Positions 52,413-63,177 of a DNA stretch of 64,000 nucleotides are shown one piece after another. This DNA is from Cryobacterium sp. HLT2-28 (GTDB lineage Bacteria > Actinomycetota > Actinomycetes > Actinomycetales > Microbacteriaceae): assembly GCF_004402495.1 (NCBI RefSeq), contig NZ_SOFH01000029.1, forward strand, positions 124,001 to 188,000. Reading direction: 5' to 3'. Every line of letters begins with the position of its first letter. Within the stretch, counting starts at the first letter, position 1. Made by a program: the position numbers and the translations under genes. A model generated the notes under the pieces. The model made no database searches and was not told the DNA's origin. It saw only the letters and a list, made by a program, of their open reading frames with translations.

Positions 52413-55026
52413 TTACGGGCTCTTCCTTCCCCGAGTCGCCGTCCGGTTCAGCCGCTTCGATCTCGGCCACCAGATTGCGCTCGGTGTTCTTCGCTATGGC
52501 AATGATCCTGTCTTCATCCGCAAACTTAGCGAAGACAACGCCCATCGTGTCCCGCCCCTTGGCCGGGACTTCGGCGACGTCAGAGCGTACCACCTTGCCG
52601 CTGGCAAGAACCACAAGGACCTCGTCCTCCTCGTCGACGATGAGGGAGCCGACCAGGTCGCCGCGGTCGTCGTTCAACTTGGCGACCTTGATGCCCAGGC
52701 CGCCGCGGTTCTGCAGGCGGTACTGGTCGGCGGCGGTGCGTTTTGCGTATCCACCCTCGGTGACCACGAACACGTAGCCATCGTCCGAGACGACGGAGGC
52801 GTCGAGCAGCTTGTCCTCACCTCTGAAGTGCATGCCGATCACGCCGGAGGTGCTGCGACCCATCGGGCGCAACGCCTCGTCCGAGGCCGTGAACCGGATG
52901 GACATGCCCTTTCGGGAGACGAGCAGCAGGTCGGAGTCCTCTTCGACGAGCAGCGCGGAGACGAGTTCGTCGCCCTCACGGAGCTTGATCGCGATGATCC
53001 CGCCGGTGCGGTTCGTGTCGTATTCGCTCAGCGCGGTCTTCTTGATCAGACCGTCCCTGGTGGCCAGGGTGAGATACTGGGCAACCCCATAGTCGCGGAT
53101 GTCGAGGATCTGCGCGATCTCCTCACCGGGCTGCAGTGCGAGCAGGTTGGCCACGTGCTGGCCCTTCGCGTCGCGGCCGGATTCCTGCGCCTCGTAGGCC
53201 TTGGCCCGGTAGACCCGGCCTGTGTTCGTGAAGAACAACAACCAGTGGTGCGTGGTGGTGACGAAGAAGTGCTCGACCACGTCATCGGCGCGCAGCTGCG
53301 CACCCTTGACGCCCTTGCCGCCTCGGTGCTGGTTGCGGTAGTTGTCGCTGCGGGTGCGCTTGATGTAGCCGCCGCGGGTGACCGTGACCACCATCTCCTC
53401 CTCGGGGATGAGGTCTTCGACCGACATGTCCCCGTCGAACCCGAACATGATCTCGGTGCGCCGCACATCGCCGAACTTGTCGGTGATCTCGGTCAGCTCC
53501 TCGCTGATGATCGTGCGCTGGCGCTCCGGGCTGGCCAGGATCGACTTGAATTCGACGATCTGCAGTTCGAGCTCGGCGGCCTGGTCGATGATCTTCTGAC
53601 GCTCAAGGGCGGCCAGACGGCGCAGCTGCATGGTCAGAATCGCGTCGGCCTGGAGCTTGTCCACGTCGAGCAGGTCCATCAGACCGGTGCGGGCGTCGTC
53701 GACCGTCGGGGAGCGACGGATGAGGGCGATCACCTCATCGAGGGCGTCAAGGGCCTTGAGGTAGCCGCGGAGGATGTGCGCATCCGCTTCGGCCTTGTTC
53801 AGTCGGAACTGGGTGCGCCGAACGATGACCTCGACCTGGTGGGCAACCCACGCGGCGATGAAACCATCGAGCGACAGCGTGCGCGGCACACCGTCGACGA
53901 TCGCGAGCATGTTCGCGCCGAAGTTCTCCTGGAGCGGGGTGTGCTTGTAGAGGTTGTTGAGTACGACCTTGGCTACCGCGTCGCGCTTGAGCACGATCAC
54001 GAGGCGCTGGCCGGTGCGGCCGGACGTCTCGTCGCGGATGTCTGCGATGCCGGCGATCTTGCCGTCCTTGACGAGGTCGGCGATCTTGATCGCCAGGTTG
54101 TCCGGGTTGACCTGGTACGGCAGTTCGGTGATCACGAGGCAGGTACGGCCCTGGAGTTCCTCGATGCTGACCACGGCCCGCATGGTGATCGAGCCGCGGC
54201 CCGTTCGGTAGGCGTCCTGGATGCCCTTGATCCCGAGGATCTGCGCGCCGGTCGGGAAGTCCGGGCCCTTGATCCGCTGGATGAGCGCTTCGAGCAGCTC
54301 ATCCCGGTTCGCGTCGGGGTTCTCGAGGTACCAGAGGGCGCCGGCGGCCACCTCGCGCAGGTTGTGCGGGGGGATGTTGGTGGCCATGCCGACGGCGATG
54401 CCGACCGACCCGTTCACCAGCAGGTTCGGGAACCGGGCGGGCAGCACGGTCGGTTCGAGCGTGCGGCCGTCGTAGTTGTCCTGGAAATCGACGGTGTCTT
54501 CGTCGATGTCGCGCACCATTTCGAGGGCCAGCGGTGCCATCTTCGTCTCGGTGTACCGCGGGGCGGCGGCGCCGTCATTGCCCGGGGAACCGAAGTTTCC
54601 CTGGCCGAGGGCGAGCGGGTAGCGGAGACTCCACGGCTGAACGAGACGCACGAGGGCGTCATAGATCGACGAGTCACCGTGCGGATGGAACTGGCCCATC
54701 ACGTCGCCGACGACACGGGCGCACTTGGAGAACGCCTTGTCGGGGCGGTATCCGCCGTCGAACATGGCGTAGATCACCCGGCGGTGCACCGGTTTCATGC
54801 CGTCACGCACGTCGGGCAGGGCGCGCCCGACGATGACGCTCATCGCGTAGTCGAGATAGGAACGCTGCATCTCCAGCTGGAGGTCGACCTGGTCGATCCG
54901 GCCGTGCTGCACGAGGTTCCTGGCGGCGGCGGCGGCATCCGCCGCCGCGACCAGGCTGTCCCCGCTGCTCGCCGCAGAGGTCTCCTCGCCGGTGGTGCCG
55001 TCGTTGGTGGTGTCGTCAGATGTCAA
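52405..55026 (-). CDS. gyrA: DNA gyrase subunit A
   Basis: An 873-aa type II topoisomerase breakage-reunion subunit. Tyr158 ([11 protein letters not shown]) attacks DNA. The quinolone region reads [10 protein letters not shown]: Ser119 and Asp123 match E. coli Ser83 and Asp87, the susceptible residues. A GyrA box ([10 protein letters not shown] near residue 570) is present for DNA wrapping. An acidic N-terminal extension of 30 residues is unremarkable. It overlaps gyrB by 11 bases. Confidence 0.97.
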   Translation of the reverse strand: MTSDDTTNDGTTGEETSAASSGDSLVAAADAAAAARNLVQHGRIDQVDLQLEMQRSYLDYAMSVIVGRALPDVRDGMKPVHRRVIYAMFDGGYRPDKAFSKCARVVGDVMGQFHPHGDSSIYDALVRLVQPWSLRYPLALGQGNFGSPGNDGAAAPRYTETKMAPLALEMVRDIDEDTVDFQDNYDGRTLEPTVLPARFPNLLVNGSVGIAVGMATNIPPHNLREVAAGALWYLENPDANRDELLEALIQRIKGPDFPTGAQILGIKGIQDAYRTGRGSITMRAVVSIEELQGRTCLVITELPYQVNPDNLAIKIADLVKDGKIAGIADIRDETSGRTGQRLVIVLKRDAVAKVVLNNLYKHTPLQENFGANMLAIVDGVPRTLSLDGFIAAWVAHQVEVIVRRTQFRLNKAEADAHILRGYLKALDALDEVIALIRRSPTVDDARTGLMDLLDVDKLQADAILTMQLRRLAALERQKIIDQAAELELQIVEFKSILASPERQRTIISEELTEITDKFGDVRRTEIMFGFDGDMSVEDLIPEEEMVVTVTRGGYIKRTRSDNYRNQHRGGKGVKGAQLRADDVVEHFFVTTTHHWLLFFTNTGRVYRAKAYEAQESGRDAKGQHVANLLALQPGEEIAQILDIRDYGVAQYLTLATRDGLIKKTALSEYDTNRTGGIIAIKLREGDELVSALLVEEDSDLLLVSRKGMSIRFTASDEALRPMGRSTSGVIGMHFRGEDKLLDASVVSDDGYVFVVTEGGYAKRTAADQYRLQNRGGLGIKVAKLNDDRGDLVGSLIVDEEDEVLVVLASGKVVRSDVAEVPAKGRDTMGVVFAKFADEDRIIAIAKNTERNLVAEIEAAEPDGDSGKEEPVNE

Positions 55027-56992
55027 GGAAACGCACGTCCTTCGCGTTCTTTTGGATGAAGTTTCGACGGGACTCGACGTCCTCGCCCATCAGGGTGGAG
55101 AAGATCTCGTCGGCGGCGGCCGCGTCGTCGAGCGTGACCTGCAGCAGTGTGCGGGACTCAGGGGCCATTGTGGTTTCCCACAATTCCTTGTAGTCCATCT
55201 CGCCGAGGCCCTTGTACCGCTGGATGCCGTTGTCCTTCGGGATCCGCTTGCCGGCGGCGGCGCCGTCGGCGAGAAGAGCGTCGCGTTCCTTGTCGGAATA
55301 CACGTACTCATGCGCCGAGTTCGCCCACTTGAGGCGGTACAGCGGCGGCTGGGCGAGGTACACGTAGCCGAGGTCGATCAGCGGGCGCATGTACCGGAAC
55401 AGCAGGGTCAGCAGCAGGGTCGTGATGTGCTGGCCGTCGACGTCGGCGTCGGCCATCAGCACGATCTTGTGATATCTGACCTTGTCCGGGTTGAATTCCT
55501 CGCCGATGCCGGCGCCGAACGCGGTGATCATCGCCTGAACCTCGTTGTTGCCGAGGGCACGGTCCAGCCGCGCCTTCTCGACGTTGAGGATCTTGCCGCG
55601 CAGCGGGAGGATCGCCTGCGTCTCGGGGTTGCGGCCCTGCACGGCGGAGCCGCCGGCCGAGTCACCCTCGACGATGAAGATCTCGGAGATCGACGGGTCC
55701 TTGCTCTGGCAGTCCTTGAGTTTGCCGGGCATTCCGCCACCCTCGAGGAGACCCTTTCGGCGTGCGGTTTCCCGCGCCTTGCGAGCGGCCATCCGGGCGT
55801 TCGACGCCTGCAGCGCCTTGCGGATGATCTCCCGCGCCGGGTTCGGGTTGCGGTTGAACCAGTCGGAGAGCTGATCGTTGGCGACCTTCTGCACGAACGA
55901 CTTCGCCTCAGTGTTGCCGAGTTTAGTCTTCGTCTGGCCTTCGAACTGCGGTTCGGCGAGCTTGATCGACACGACCGCGGTCAGTCCCTCGCGCACGTCG
56001 TCGCCGGTGAGGTTGTCATCCTTTTCCTTCAGGATGCCCTTTTCCCTGGCGTATTTGTTGACCAGGGTGGTCAGCGCGGCGCGGAAGCCCTCTTCGTGGG
56101 TTCCGCCCTCGTGGGTGTTGATCGTGTTCGCGTAGGTGTGCACGCTTTCGGTGTACGCGGTGGTCCACTGCATGGCCACTTCGAGGGCCATCTTGCGTTC
56201 GTGGTCTTCCCACTCGAAGGAGATGATCTCCTCATTGACCAGGTCGGCCTTCTTGGCACGGTTCAAGTACTCGACGTAGTCGACGAGACCCTTCTCGTAC
56301 ATGAAGGTCTTGTGGATGGGATTGCCCTCGTCGTCGAGGTGATCCGGCCGCTCGTCGGTGAGTGTCAGGCTCAGGCCCTTGTTGAGGAACGCCATCTGCT
56401 GGAATCTGGCCCGCAGGGTCTCGAAATCGAATTCGATCGTCTCGAAGGTTTCCGCGCTGGGCCAGAACGTGATCGTGGTGCCGGTCTCGTCGGATGCCTC
56501 ATCCATGGTGAGCGGAGCATCCGGGACACCGTCGTGGAAGCGCTGCCGCCACACGTGGCCCTGCCGGCGCACCTCGACGTCGAGGCGGGAAGACAACGCG
56601 TTGACAACGGAGCTGCCGACGCCGTGCAGCCCACCGGAGACGGAGTAACCGCCGCCGCCGAATTTTCCGCCCGCGTGCAGGACGGTCAGCACGACCTCGA
56701 CGGTCGACCGTCCCTCCGCCTTGTGGATGTCTACCGGGATGCCGCGCCCATTGTCGGCGACGCGAACGGCGCCGTCGGCCAGGATCTTGATGCCGATGGT
56801 GTCGCAATGCCCGGCAAGAGCCTCGTCGACGGAGTTGTCCACAATCTCGTAGACAAGGTGATGCAGTCCCCGCGGTCCGGTCGACCCGATATACATTCCG
56901 GGTCGTTTGCGAACGGCTTCAAGTCCTTCGAGAACCTGGATATCGTCGGCACCGTATCCGTGCTCCGGCTCGATCTGTGGTTCAACTGACAT
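55016..56992 (-). CDS. gyrB: DNA gyrase subunit B
   Basis: A 658-aa ATPase subunit. GHKL motifs [24 protein letters not shown] and [13 protein letters not shown] bind ATP; the TOPRIM motifs EGDSAGGSA and DADVDGQH bind Mg and DNA ends. The C-terminal end is YNFIQKNA-like ([17 protein letters not shown]). Actinobacterial size. It is transcribed leftward with the DUF721, recF, gnd and dnaN genes. Confidence 0.97.
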   Translation of the reverse strand: MSVEPQIEPEHGYGADDIQVLEGLEAVRKRPGMYIGSTGPRGLHHLVYEIVDNSVDEALAGHCDTIGIKILADGAVRVADNGRGIPVDIHKAEGRSTVEVVLTVLHAGGKFGGGGYSVSGGLHGVGSSVVNALSSRLDVEVRRQGHVWRQRFHDGVPDAPLTMDEASDETGTTITFWPSAETFETIEFDFETLRARFQQMAFLNKGLSLTLTDERPDHLDDEGNPIHKTFMYEKGLVDYVEYLNRAKKADLVNEEIISFEWEDHERKMALEVAMQWTTAYTESVHTYANTINTHEGGTHEEGFRAALTTLVNKYAREKGILKEKDDNLTGDDVREGLTAVVSIKLAEPQFEGQTKTKLGNTEAKSFVQKVANDQLSDWFNRNPNPAREIIRKALQASNARMAARKARETARRKGLLEGGGMPGKLKDCQSKDPSISEIFIVEGDSAGGSAVQGRNPETQAILPLRGKILNVEKARLDRALGNNEVQAMITAFGAGIGEEFNPDKVRYHKIVLMADADVDGQHITTLLLTLLFRYMRPLIDLGYVYLAQPPLYRLKWANSAHEYVYSDKERDALLADGAAAGKRIPKDNGIQRYKGLGEMDYKELWETTMAPESRTLLQVTLDDAAAADEIFSTLMGEDVESRRNFIQKNAKDVRFLDI

Positions 56993-57114
56993 CTGTAATT
57001 GGGCTCCTGACCGTCGCGCGGGCGACCCTTTAGCTTACCAAACGGGCGCACGGACCCGGGCCAAAATCGGCGATCTGACGCGTTTTATTCCCCGGGGTGA
57101 CCAGATTTGTCTCC

Positions 57115-57603
57115 CTAGCCGTAGGTATCGCGCGGACCGCGCCCTGGGATTGATCTGGGACCCTTTTTCCAGGAGGGGGCGTTGGGTCCCTGAAAACGGA
57201 TCGACTGGATACCCGCGTCGGGGTACCTCACGGCGATGTGCGTCATGATGTCGACCCTCATCATCCGAAGCTGGGTGGCCCACGCCGTCGACTCGCATTG
57301 CACGGTGAGGACACCGTCCTCGATGCCCGCCGGAGTGGAGTGCTTCGACGTTTCCTCACCGGCGAGCTCAATCCACGAGGCAAGGAGCTCCGACTGGGCC
57401 AGCGGTGAGTTCCAGCCGAGCTGCAGGGTCAGCGAGTTGATCGTGTCGCCGATGCCACGCGGGTCGCGACCCGCGCCGAACGGAACGCTCGACCCGGCCT
57501 CATCCCTCGGGCGGCGCCTGGCGCGCACCCGTTTTGCGTTCGGGTCGCCGAACACGTCCTTGAAGCGCAGGTAGACCCGGGATGCCTCGCTCGGCTCAGC
57601 CAT
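57115..57603 (-). CDS. DUF721 (DciA-like) protein
   Basis: A 162-aa protein. The DUF721 part reads LAQSELLASWIELAGEETSK, GVLTVQCESTAWATQLRMM and IQSIRFQGPNAP. Related DciA proteins load the DnaB helicase at the origin in bacteria lacking DnaC; in actinobacteria the gene always lies between recF and gyrB. Start ATG 57603 (MAEPSEASRV), overlapping recF by 8 bases. Confidence 0.9.
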   Translation of the reverse strand: MAEPSEASRVYLRFKDVFGDPNAKRVRARRRPRDEAGSSVPFGAGRDPRGIGDTINSLTLQLGWNSPLAQSELLASWIELAGEETSKHSTPAGIEDGVLTVQCESTAWATQLRMMRVDIMTHIAVRYPDAGIQSIRFQGPNAPSWKKGPRSIPGRGPRDTYG

Positions 57604-58798
57604 CGACGACCGCCCCCGCGTTGATGTGGATCGTGTGCGCGGTGAGTTCCTCGGGCACATCCTCGAGCACGGCCGCAGTGATCAGCACCTGCTGGAATCC
57701 GGTGACCGCCGCCGCCAGCCGCCGTCGCCGGGAAAGGTCGAGTTCGGCGAAGACGTCGTCGAGGATCAGCACGGGGTCGCCACTGGCGGAATCCCGGCGG
57801 AGCAGTTCGGCCGACGCGAGTTTGAGGGCGAGGGCGAACGACCAGGATTCCCCGTGGCTGGCATACCCCTTCGCGGGGAGCTGGTTGAGCATGAAGACCA
57901 GGTCGTCGCGGTGCGGTCCGACCAGGGTCATTCCGCGGTCGAGTTCCTTTCGCCGCAAGCCGGCCAGCGCGGCCCGGAACAGGTCTGTCGTCGACCCGGC
58001 CCCGCCGGTCGAGCTTGCCGTGACCCCGATGCCCACAATGGTCTCGACAGTCTCGAGCACCGCACGCGGCTCGACCGATGCGGAATTCTCCTCATCCGCT
58101 CCCATGATGCTCAGCGAACTGAGCAGCTGCGGTCCGTGGTCCTCCCCGGCGACGGCTTCGTACGCCGCGCGCAGCGGATCGCCGAGCTGGCTCACGAGTT
58201 CGGCGCGCTCGTCGATGATCTCCGAACCCAATTCGACAAGCCGGTCGTCCCAGATTTCCAGTGTTCCCAGCTGGGTTGTGCGGAGACCGGACGCGCGGGC
58301 GGATTTCAACAGGGTGTTGCGCTGACGCAGCACACGGTCGTAATCGGCGAGGACCCCGGCGAGCCGGGGAGTGCGCAACACGAGGAGCTGGTCCAGAAAA
58401 CGGCGCCGGCCCGACGGGTCGCCCCGCACCAGCGCCATGTCTTCGGGGGCGAACAGGACGCTCGAGAAATATCGGGGAAGGTCACGGGTCTTGATCACCG
58501 AACGATTGACCTGGGCCCGGTTCAACCCTGAGCGGTTGATCTGCACCTCGGTGAGCAGGTCACGTCCGTTGTATTCGAGCCTGGCCCGGATGATCCCGGC
58601 GTCCTGGCCCGCCCTGATCATCGCGGAGGTGGTCGACACCCGGTGCGAGCTGAGCGTGCTGAGAAACCCGAGAGCCTCAACCAGGTTGGTCTTGCCCTGA
58701 CCGTTTCGCCCCACGATGAGGTTCGGCCCCGGTTCAAAGGGAACCTCGACTGCCGCGTAATTGCGGAAATCGGTGAGTGAGAGGTGAGTGACCCGCAC
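57596..58798 (-). CDS. recF: DNA replication/repair protein RecF
   Basis: A 400-aa ABC-type ATPase. Walker A is GRNGQGKT (30-37), the signature is in HGESWSFALALKLAS and Walker B in PVLILDDVFAELD. RecF loads RecA at gaps with RecO/RecR. The GTG at 58798 (MRVTHLSLTDF) matches the family N terminus; it lies 5 bases after the gnd stop. Confidence 0.95.
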   Translation of the reverse strand: MRVTHLSLTDFRNYAAVEVPFEPGPNLIVGRNGQGKTNLVEALGFLSTLSSHRVSTTSAMIRAGQDAGIIRARLEYNGRDLLTEVQINRSGLNRAQVNRSVIKTRDLPRYFSSVLFAPEDMALVRGDPSGRRRFLDQLLVLRTPRLAGVLADYDRVLRQRNTLLKSARASGLRTTQLGTLEIWDDRLVELGSEIIDERAELVSQLGDPLRAAYEAVAGEDHGPQLLSSLSIMGADEENSASVEPRAVLETVETIVGIGVTASSTGGAGSTTDLFRAALAGLRRKELDRGMTLVGPHRDDLVFMLNQLPAKGYASHGESWSFALALKLASAELLRRDSASGDPVLILDDVFAELDLSRRRRLAAAVTGFQQVLITAAVLEDVPEELTAHTIHINAGAVVDG

Positions 58799-58803
58799 TC
58801 GAG

Positions 58804-59691
58804 TCAGTCGGCCTTTTTGACGGCGTGGCCACCGAACTGGTTGCGCAGTGCCGCGACCGCCTTCATGGCCGGCGAATCTTCCTGTCGTGAAACGAATCGT
58901 GCAAAGATGGCCGCGCTGATCGTGGGGACCGGAACGGCGTTGTTGATGGCTTCCTCGATGGTCCACCGACCTTCGCCGGAGTCCTCCACGAATCCCTCGA
59001 TCGCGCCGAGGTCCGGGTCCTCGTCCAGGGCCTTGACCAGCAGCTCGAGCAGCCAGGAACGCACCACAGTCCCGCGCTGCCAGGCCTTGAAGATCCCCGG
59101 GACATCCTTGATCAGGTCATCCCGCTTCTCGAGCAGTTCATAACCCTCGGCATAGGACTGCATGAGCGCGTATTCGATGCCGTTGTGCACCATTTTCGCG
59201 TAGTGGCCGGCCCCGACCTCGCCGGCGTGCACGAAACCTTCTTCGCGCGGTCCTTCCGGGCGCAACGCGTCGAACACGGGCATGGCGCGCGCGACCTGAT
59301 CGGCTGATCCGCCCACCATCAGACCGAAACCGTTGTGCAGCCCCCACACCCCACCGGACACTCCCGCGTCGATGTAGTTCACCCCGGTCTTCGCGAGCAG
59401 GGCTGCGTGGGTGAAATCATCGGTGAAGCGCGAGTTGCCACCGTCGATGACCAGGTCGCCGTCTTCGAGCAACGCGGAGAGCTCGGTGATCACCGCGGTC
59501 GTGATGCTGCCGGCCGGAACCATCACCCAGACCAGGCGGGGAGATGGCAGCGCCTCAACGAGAGCGGCCGTCGATGCGACATCAGTCAATCCCGGGTTGC
59601 GGTCGTAGCCGGTCACGTCGATGCCGCCCGCCCGGAGGCGGTCGCGCATGTTCGCGCCCATTTTGCCGAGGCCGATGATGCCGATGTGCAT
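58804..59691 (-). CDS. gnd: 6-phosphogluconate dehydrogenase, short (NAD-type) form
   Basis: A 295-aa enzyme of the short decarboxylating family. GLGKMGANM at 7-15 binds the dinucleotide, DGGNSR and AGVSGGVWG follow, and the catalytic Lys is in AGHYAKMVHNGIEY. It turns 6-phosphogluconate to ribulose 5-phosphate, with NAD(P)H. aggag precedes the ATG at 59691. Its position between dnaN and recF is common in Microbacteriaceae and related Actinobacteria. Confidence 0.93.
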   Translation of the reverse strand: MHIGIIGLGKMGANMRDRLRAGGIDVTGYDRNPGLTDVASTAALVEALPSPRLVWVMVPAGSITTAVITELSALLEDGDLVIDGGNSRFTDDFTHAALLAKTGVNYIDAGVSGGVWGLHNGFGLMVGGSADQVARAMPVFDALRPEGPREEGFVHAGEVGAGHYAKMVHNGIEYALMQSYAEGYELLEKRDDLIKDVPGIFKAWQRGTVVRSWLLELLVKALDEDPDLGAIEGFVEDSGEGRWTIEEAINNAVPVPTISAAIFARFVSRQEDSPAMKAVAALRNQFGGHAVKKAD

Positions 59692-59705
59692 GGTCTGTCT
59701 CCTGG

Positions 59706-60854
59706 TTAGCGCAGCAGCAGGTTGGGCTGGAGCAGGTACTTGTAGCTGTCGGCGCCGGGCTGGTCCCGAGAGGTCTGGCTCGTGATCAGCACAGGGCCGG
59801 GCTTGTTGGGGTTCTCCGTCTTCGTGAATGAGATGCGCACGAATTCGGAGTGCACGGCGCCGAGGCCGTCAAGCAGGAACTGCGGTTTGAGGGAGACGAC
59901 CGTTTCGGTCCCGGAGAGGATCGCATCGATCGTTTCGGACGCCTGGGCCTGCTCGGACCCGACGGCCTCGAGGGTGAGCCCGTCGGCGGTGAAGGTGAAA
60001 CGCAGTGCCGCCTCACGCTCGAGGACCAGCTGCACCCGGCGGGTGGCTTCGATCAGCTCGGCGGTGTTCATCACGGCGTAGTTGTCGACGTTCTCCGGAA
60101 AGAGCCGGCGCACGGGTGGATAGTTGCCCTTGATCAGGAGGCTGGTCACGGTCTTCTTGTCAGCCGTGAACGCGATCAGCTCGCGGTCGTCGGTGTTCGT
60201 GATGGCGACCGAGATGGTGCCGCTGTGGCCGAAGGTCTTACCGACCTCCTGCAGTGTGCGGGCAGGTACCAGCGCCGTGATGGTGTCTGTGGCGGTATTG
60301 GTTCCCGGGTCCCAGTCGATCTCACGAACGGCGACGCGGTAGCGGTCGGTCGCGACGAGGCTGAGGCTGTTCTCGGTGATCTGAAGCTGCACTCCGGTGA
60401 TGACCGGGGTGACGTCGTCCCGGGATGCGGCGACGGCCACCTGGGCGACGGCTGCAGCGAATTCTTCCGCCGGGACGAGTCCGGACTGGGCACTGACCTG
60501 CGGGATGCTCGGATATTCCTCGACCGGCATGGATAGCAGGGTGAAGCTGGCCGAGCCGCAGCTGACCGTGATCCGTGACTCATTCGTCGAGAAACGCACC
60601 GGGGCATTGGGCATCCGGCTCGCGATCTCGGCCAGCAGACGACCGGAGACCAGAACCTTGCCGGTTTCCTCGACGTCTGCGGCGATCTCGGTTTGCGCCG
60701 ACACCTCGTAGTCGAACGACGAGAGGATGAGGCCGGTCGCTGTCGCTTCGATCAGCACACCGCTCAAAATGGGCAGCGTGGTGCGCTGGGGAAGGAGCTT
60801 CACAGCGAAAGAGACGGCTTCGCTGAAGACGTCTCGGTTGGCCTGAAATCTCAC
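59706..60854 (-). CDS. dnaN: DNA polymerase III beta subunit (sliding clamp)
   Basis: A 382-aa clamp with three repeated domains. It starts MRFQANRDVFSEAVSFAVKL and has LPILSGVLIEA, VSGRLLAEIASRMPN and GNYPPVRRLFP segments. It is the processivity factor for Pol III. The last residues are unusual in length (QPNLLLR) but otherwise normal. It is read leftward and separated from dnaA by the origin region. Confidence 0.97.
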   Translation of the reverse strand: MRFQANRDVFSEAVSFAVKLLPQRTTLPILSGVLIEATATGLILSSFDYEVSAQTEIAADVEETGKVLVSGRLLAEIASRMPNAPVRFSTNESRITVSCGSASFTLLSMPVEEYPSIPQVSAQSGLVPAEEFAAAVAQVAVAASRDDVTPVITGVQLQITENSLSLVATDRYRVAVREIDWDPGTNTATDTITALVPARTLQEVGKTFGHSGTISVAITNTDDRELIAFTADKKTVTSLLIKGNYPPVRRLFPENVDNYAVMNTAELIEATRRVQLVLEREAALRFTFTADGLTLEAVGSEQAQASETIDAILSGTETVVSLKPQFLLDGLGAVHSEFVRISFTKTENPNKPGPVLITSQTSRDQPGADSYKYLLQPNLLLR

Positions 60855-61219
60855 GAAGTCACTCCTGTCGATGGGAGACCTGGATACGGCCTCAATGCTA
60901 GTCGGGTTTTTTTGTCATTCGTTGCGATGGTGCGGAGCAGCAAAGGTTGTCGGATGGAGAGAGATAGAAGTTAATTGTTAATCTTCTTAACCGTTGTGGA
61001 AACTGTGGATAACTCTGTGGATGACGCGGAATCACTGGGAACTACAAACATGTAACTTGTTGGCAGCCTGTGAGCGTTAATCGCACTGCGGTGTCGGGCG
61101 TCGAATCCGTCCGACACCGTTTGCACAAGCAGCGCCGGAGTTTCCACAGGTTGAACCCTGTTGTCCAAAGAGTTTCCACAGGGTTTTCCACAGGTGTGAA
61201 AACTGAGGGATTCTGTGGC
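60855..61219. other. replication origin region between dnaN and dnaA
   Basis: 365 non-coding bases. A perfect DnaA box (tgtggataa, complement of ttatccaca) lies at 61004-61012 and a near-perfect one (tgtggatga) at 61016-61024. Further box-like words are ttgtccaaa (61161-61169) and repeated tttccacag at about 61141, 61173 and 61185. An AT-rich stretch around 60962-60990 is a likely unwinding element. A run of Ts at 60906-60912 is visible near dnaN. Confidence 0.85.
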
Positions 61220-62635
61220 TTATTTGTAGCGGTGGTTCTGTTTGATGCGATTAGTGAGCTCTGTGACCTGGTTGTAGATCGAGCGACGTTCCTTCATCAG
61301 CTCACTGATCTTCTTGTTCGCGTACATCACCGTGGTGTGGTCCCGGTTGCCGAACAGCTGCCCGATCTTGGGCAGAGAGAGGTTGGTGAGCTCACGGCAC
61401 AGGTACATGGCGATCTGGCGTGCGGTGGCGACGGCCTGGGACCGGGACGAACCGTAGAGGTCGTCGACGGTGAGTTTGAAGTAGTCCGCCGTGTTGGTGA
61501 TGATGTCCACCGGGGCGATGACATTGTCTTCGTCGAGCGTGATGAGGTCCTTGAGCACCGTCTGGACCAGGTCCATGTCTACGGGGGTGCGATTGAGACT
61601 GGCGAAAGCGGTGACCCGGATCAGCGTCCCCTCGAGTTCACGGATGTTGGAAGAGACCTTCGACGCCATGAACTCGAGGATGTCGTGTGGCACCTGGAGC
61701 TTCTCGCTCTGGGCCTTCTTGCGCAGGATGGCGATGCGCGTCTCGAGGTCGGGAGCCTGCACGTCGGTGATCAGACCCCACTCGAACCGTGATCGCATCC
61801 GGTCTTCGAACCCGGTGAGGTGCTTGGGCGGCAGGTCGCTCGTGATGACCACCTGCTTGTTGTGGTCGTGCAGGGTGTTGAAGGTGTGGAAGAAGGCCTC
61901 CTGCGTCTCCGCCTTGCCCTGGAGGAACTGGATGTCGTCGATCATCAGGATGTCGATGTTGCGATACCGGGCCTGGAAGGCCGAGCCGCGGTTGTTCGCA
62001 ATCGAGTTGATGAAATCGTTGGTGAATTCCTCGCTACTGACGTAGCGAACGCGGATGCCGGGATACAGGCTCATCGCATAGTGACCGATGGCGTGCAGAA
62101 GGTGGGTCTTGCCCAGGCCGGAGGACCCATAGACGAAGAGGGGGTTGTACGCCTTCGCCGGCGCTTCCGCGACCGCGACCGCAGCGGCGTGGGCGAAGCG
62201 GTTGGACTGGCCGATCACGAAGTTGTCGAAGCTGTACTTGTTGTTCAGCCGGGTGTCGTGGGGGCGTTCGGGTGACGTGCTCTCGAAGACCGACTGCGGC
62301 GCTGCGGGGGTGTCAACGTCGGGCGGGGACATCGTCTCCTGCACCGGGCGGATCGATTCCTTCTCCAACTCCGGGTTGACCACCACGTAAAAGGTCGACA
62401 CCGCGGTCGACTCGGAGAGCTGGCTCATGGCAGTCAGGAGCGGGACCCGCATCCGCTGATTGAGCATGCTCGCGGTGAACTCGTTGGGCACCTCGAGATA
62501 GAAGGTTCCCGCCGCGATGCCCTTGGGTTCGACCAGATTAAGGAAGCCGTAAAGCATCGGTGTGATGGTGTCATCGGACTCAAGGCTGGTCAGTACTGCC
62601 CGCCAGGTGTCTGCGATAGGTTGTTCGTCGGCCAT
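61220..62635 (-). CDS. dnaA: chromosomal replication initiator DnaA
   Basis: A 471-aa initiator. Domain I covers residues 1-90 and a linker runs to about 130. The AAA+ domain has YGSSGLGKTH (Walker A, 169-178), ILMIDDIQF (Walker B) and the sensor motifs. The C-terminal helix-turn-helix contains FGNRDHTTVMYANKKI, the DnaA-box-binding loop. It starts ATG 62635 and lies between two groups of DnaA boxes. Confidence 0.98.
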   Translation of the reverse strand: MADEQPIADTWRAVLTSLESDDTITPMLYGFLNLVEPKGIAAGTFYLEVPNEFTASMLNQRMRVPLLTAMSQLSESTAVSTFYVVVNPELEKESIRPVQETMSPPDVDTPAAPQSVFESTSPERPHDTRLNNKYSFDNFVIGQSNRFAHAAAVAVAEAPAKAYNPLFVYGSSGLGKTHLLHAIGHYAMSLYPGIRVRYVSSEEFTNDFINSIANNRGSAFQARYRNIDILMIDDIQFLQGKAETQEAFFHTFNTLHDHNKQVVITSDLPPKHLTGFEDRMRSRFEWGLITDVQAPDLETRIAILRKKAQSEKLQVPHDILEFMASKVSSNIRELEGTLIRVTAFASLNRTPVDMDLVQTVLKDLITLDEDNVIAPVDIITNTADYFKLTVDDLYGSSRSQAVATARQIAMYLCRELTNLSLPKIGQLFGNRDHTTVMYANKKISELMKERRSIYNQVTELTNRIKQNHRYK

Positions 62636-63031
62636 GGTTCCCCGTTATCTCTCATTGTTGCCTTCAAAACGACGGGGACGGCGGTGCGAGCTCGTCCCTG
62701 AACGCGTCTTCCAGCCAAAGCATCCACAAGGTTATCCACCGCCTGTGTGCAAATAAGGCCGAATTCTCAGGGTTTGGTGAAAACCTGTGGATAACTTGTC
62801 CTCACGGTAGCCAATCCGCCACGGTGAGGCAAAATTCGTTGCCATCTTGTGCGCGTGTCCTGCCCAATCCAGGTGAATTCTTGTGCAGAATCGATCCTTT
62901 GGGGACTTCGAGTTTGACCCACAGAGGTCGAAGCCGTAGTTTTAATCAGTTGACCCCAGCCCGAGGGCTACCTCACTCTTTCCCGGCCGCTTGTTTTGGC
63001 CTGCGGAGATTTAACACGTGGAGACAAAACT
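62636..63031. other. dnaA upstream region and rpmH leader with DnaA boxes
   Basis: 396 non-coding bases. A perfect DnaA box is at 62786-62794 (tgtggataa), with ttatccacc at 62732-62740 and catccacaag (62721-62730) nearby. The region should hold the promoters of dnaA (leftward) and of rpmH (rightward). The latter has an aggtcgaag segment and a ggag ribosome site. No gene is present. Confidence 0.75.
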
Positions 63032-63169
63032 ATGAGCAAGAGAACGTTCCAGCCGAACAACCGCCGTCGCGCCAAGGTGCACGGCTTCCGCCTTCGCATG
63101 CGCACCCGCGCCGGCCGCGCGATTCTCGGTGCTCGCCGTCGTAAGGGTCGCATCGAACTTTCCGCTTAA
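63032..63169 (+). CDS. rpmH: 50S ribosomal protein L34
   Basis: A 45-aa very basic protein reading [20 protein letters not shown] and ending [18 protein letters not shown]. This is complete L34 (family 44-47 aa), a component of the large ribosomal subunit. A ggag site lies 9 bases before the ATG. It heads the rpmH-rnpA-yidD-yidC unit. Confidence 0.98.
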   Translation: MSKRTFQPNNRRRAKVHGFRLRMRTRAGRAILGARRRKGRIELSA

Positions 63170-63177
63170 GCACTCTC

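Noticed and set aside
52339-56989. Very long plus-strand frames over gyrA and gyrB
   Set aside because: Shadows of the gyrase genes, with no domain signatures of their own.
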